Shown: positions 63,881-64,000 of the stretch, in pieces
Layout: the number at the start of each line of letters is the position of its first letter
Numbering within the stretch: the first letter of the stretch is position 1
DNA from: Plantibacter sp. PA-3-X8
GTDB taxonomy: Bacteria; Actinomycetota; Actinomycetes; Actinomycetales; Microbacteriaceae
NCBI RefSeq assembly: GCF_003856975.1
Contig: NZ_CP033107.1
Location: forward strand, 1,116,001-1,180,000
Length of the DNA: 64,000 nt
Reading direction: 5' to 3'
Made by a program: the position numbers and the translations under genes
Notes under the pieces: model-generated
Databases searched by the model: none
Told to the model about the DNA's origin: nothing
The model's input: only the letters and a program-made list of their open reading frames with translations

Positions 63881-64000
63881 ATGAACCTCTCCACTCATCC
63901 CATCGAGGCTCGCGGGCTCCGCAAGACCTTCCACGGTCGCCCGCGCGTCGATGACGTGTCCTTCACCGTCGACCCCGGCCGGGTCGTCGGACTCCTCGGT
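63881..64000 (+). CDS. ABC transporter ATP-binding protein (5' end only)
   Basis: Forty codons are visible before the window ends: MNLSTHPIEARGLRKTF, then RVDDVSFTVDPGRVVGLLG, which leads directly into a Walker A. The pattern is that of the DrrA/CcmA-type ATPases of drug or polysaccharide exporters. Nothing can be said about length or partners. It starts 99 bp after the divergent lipoprotein. Confidence 0.8.
   Translation, partial: MNLSTHPIEARGLRKTFHGRPRVDDVSFTVDPGRVVGLLG

Overview
The window is high-G+C DNA from an actinobacterium, most likely a member of Microbacteriaceae. The evidence is the G+C-rich codon use, 4-bp ATGA/GTGA overlaps inside operons, many apparently leaderless promoters (TAnnnT followed after 6-7 nt by ATG or GTG), a LAxTG-type wall-anchor protein, DUF222/HNH (13E12-type) genes, and tandem arrays built on a CCCTTCGACAGGCTCAGGGACC-like unit that I associate with this family. 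I see no rRNA, tRNA, insertion sequence, prophage or CRISPR array.

Layout. 1-7 kb: housekeeping and single genes (epimerase/ArsR pair, esterase, GNAT, DUF808, cupin, Q/P-rich membrane protein, alpha/beta hydrolase) and a small SOS-box-controlled gene. 7-12.5 kb: a molybdoenzyme block (YdeP-like oxidoreductase, fdhD, then mobA, a DUF6457-like gene and moeA). 12.5-22.9 kb: an eleven-gene, tightly packed tellurium/Ter stress operon (TerC, three TerD-type proteins, TelA, two phosphoribosyltransferase-type enzymes, a citrate-lyase-like aldolase, a HAD phosphatase and two unknown proteins) with a divergent MarR regulator. 23.5-26.4 kb: GtrA, a GT39-type glycosyltransferase and a lipoprotein. 26.4-28.7 kb: DUF222/HNH copy 1 between tandem arrays. 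28.7-31.6 kb: CsbD, VIT-type metal transporter, NhaA, CHY zinc finger. 31.6-36.5 kb: a biotin uptake operon (bioY, acyl-CoA ligase, thiolase, bioM, bioN) with divergent bioQ and two BioQ-type operators. 36.6-43.7 kb: MarR, a non-specific nuclease, a CUT1 sugar transporter without ATPase, its LacI regulator and a zinc alcohol dehydrogenase. 43.8-51.8 kb: small membrane proteins, a sortase substrate, a serine hydrolase, HspR/Hsp20, lipoprotein/SseB, a CDF metal exporter with ArsR regulator, and MntP. 51.8-59.8 kb: sugar MFS porter, a NarL-type two-component system opposite a MacB/LolCD-type ABC exporter, a flavin monooxygenase and a lipoprotein. 59.8-61.9 kb: DUF222/HNH copy 2 with its arrays, in the opposite orientation to copy 1. 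61.9-64 kb: a BLUF photoreceptor, HAD phosphatase, lipoprotein and the start of an ABC ATPase.

How the parts work together. The Mo-cofactor genes mature the adjacent bis-MGD enzyme. The Ter operon joins a membrane/metal-sensing module to a small nucleotide-like biosynthetic module. The bioY operon couples an ECF biotin importer to an acyl-CoA ligase and an atypical thiolase (second catalytic Cys replaced by Ser), an arrangement resembling Bacillus yhfUTS. The sugar transporter is controlled from two different LacI-type palindromes. The two DUF222/HNH cassettes form a ~1.4 kb inverted repeat about 32 kb apart that could support inversion of everything between them.
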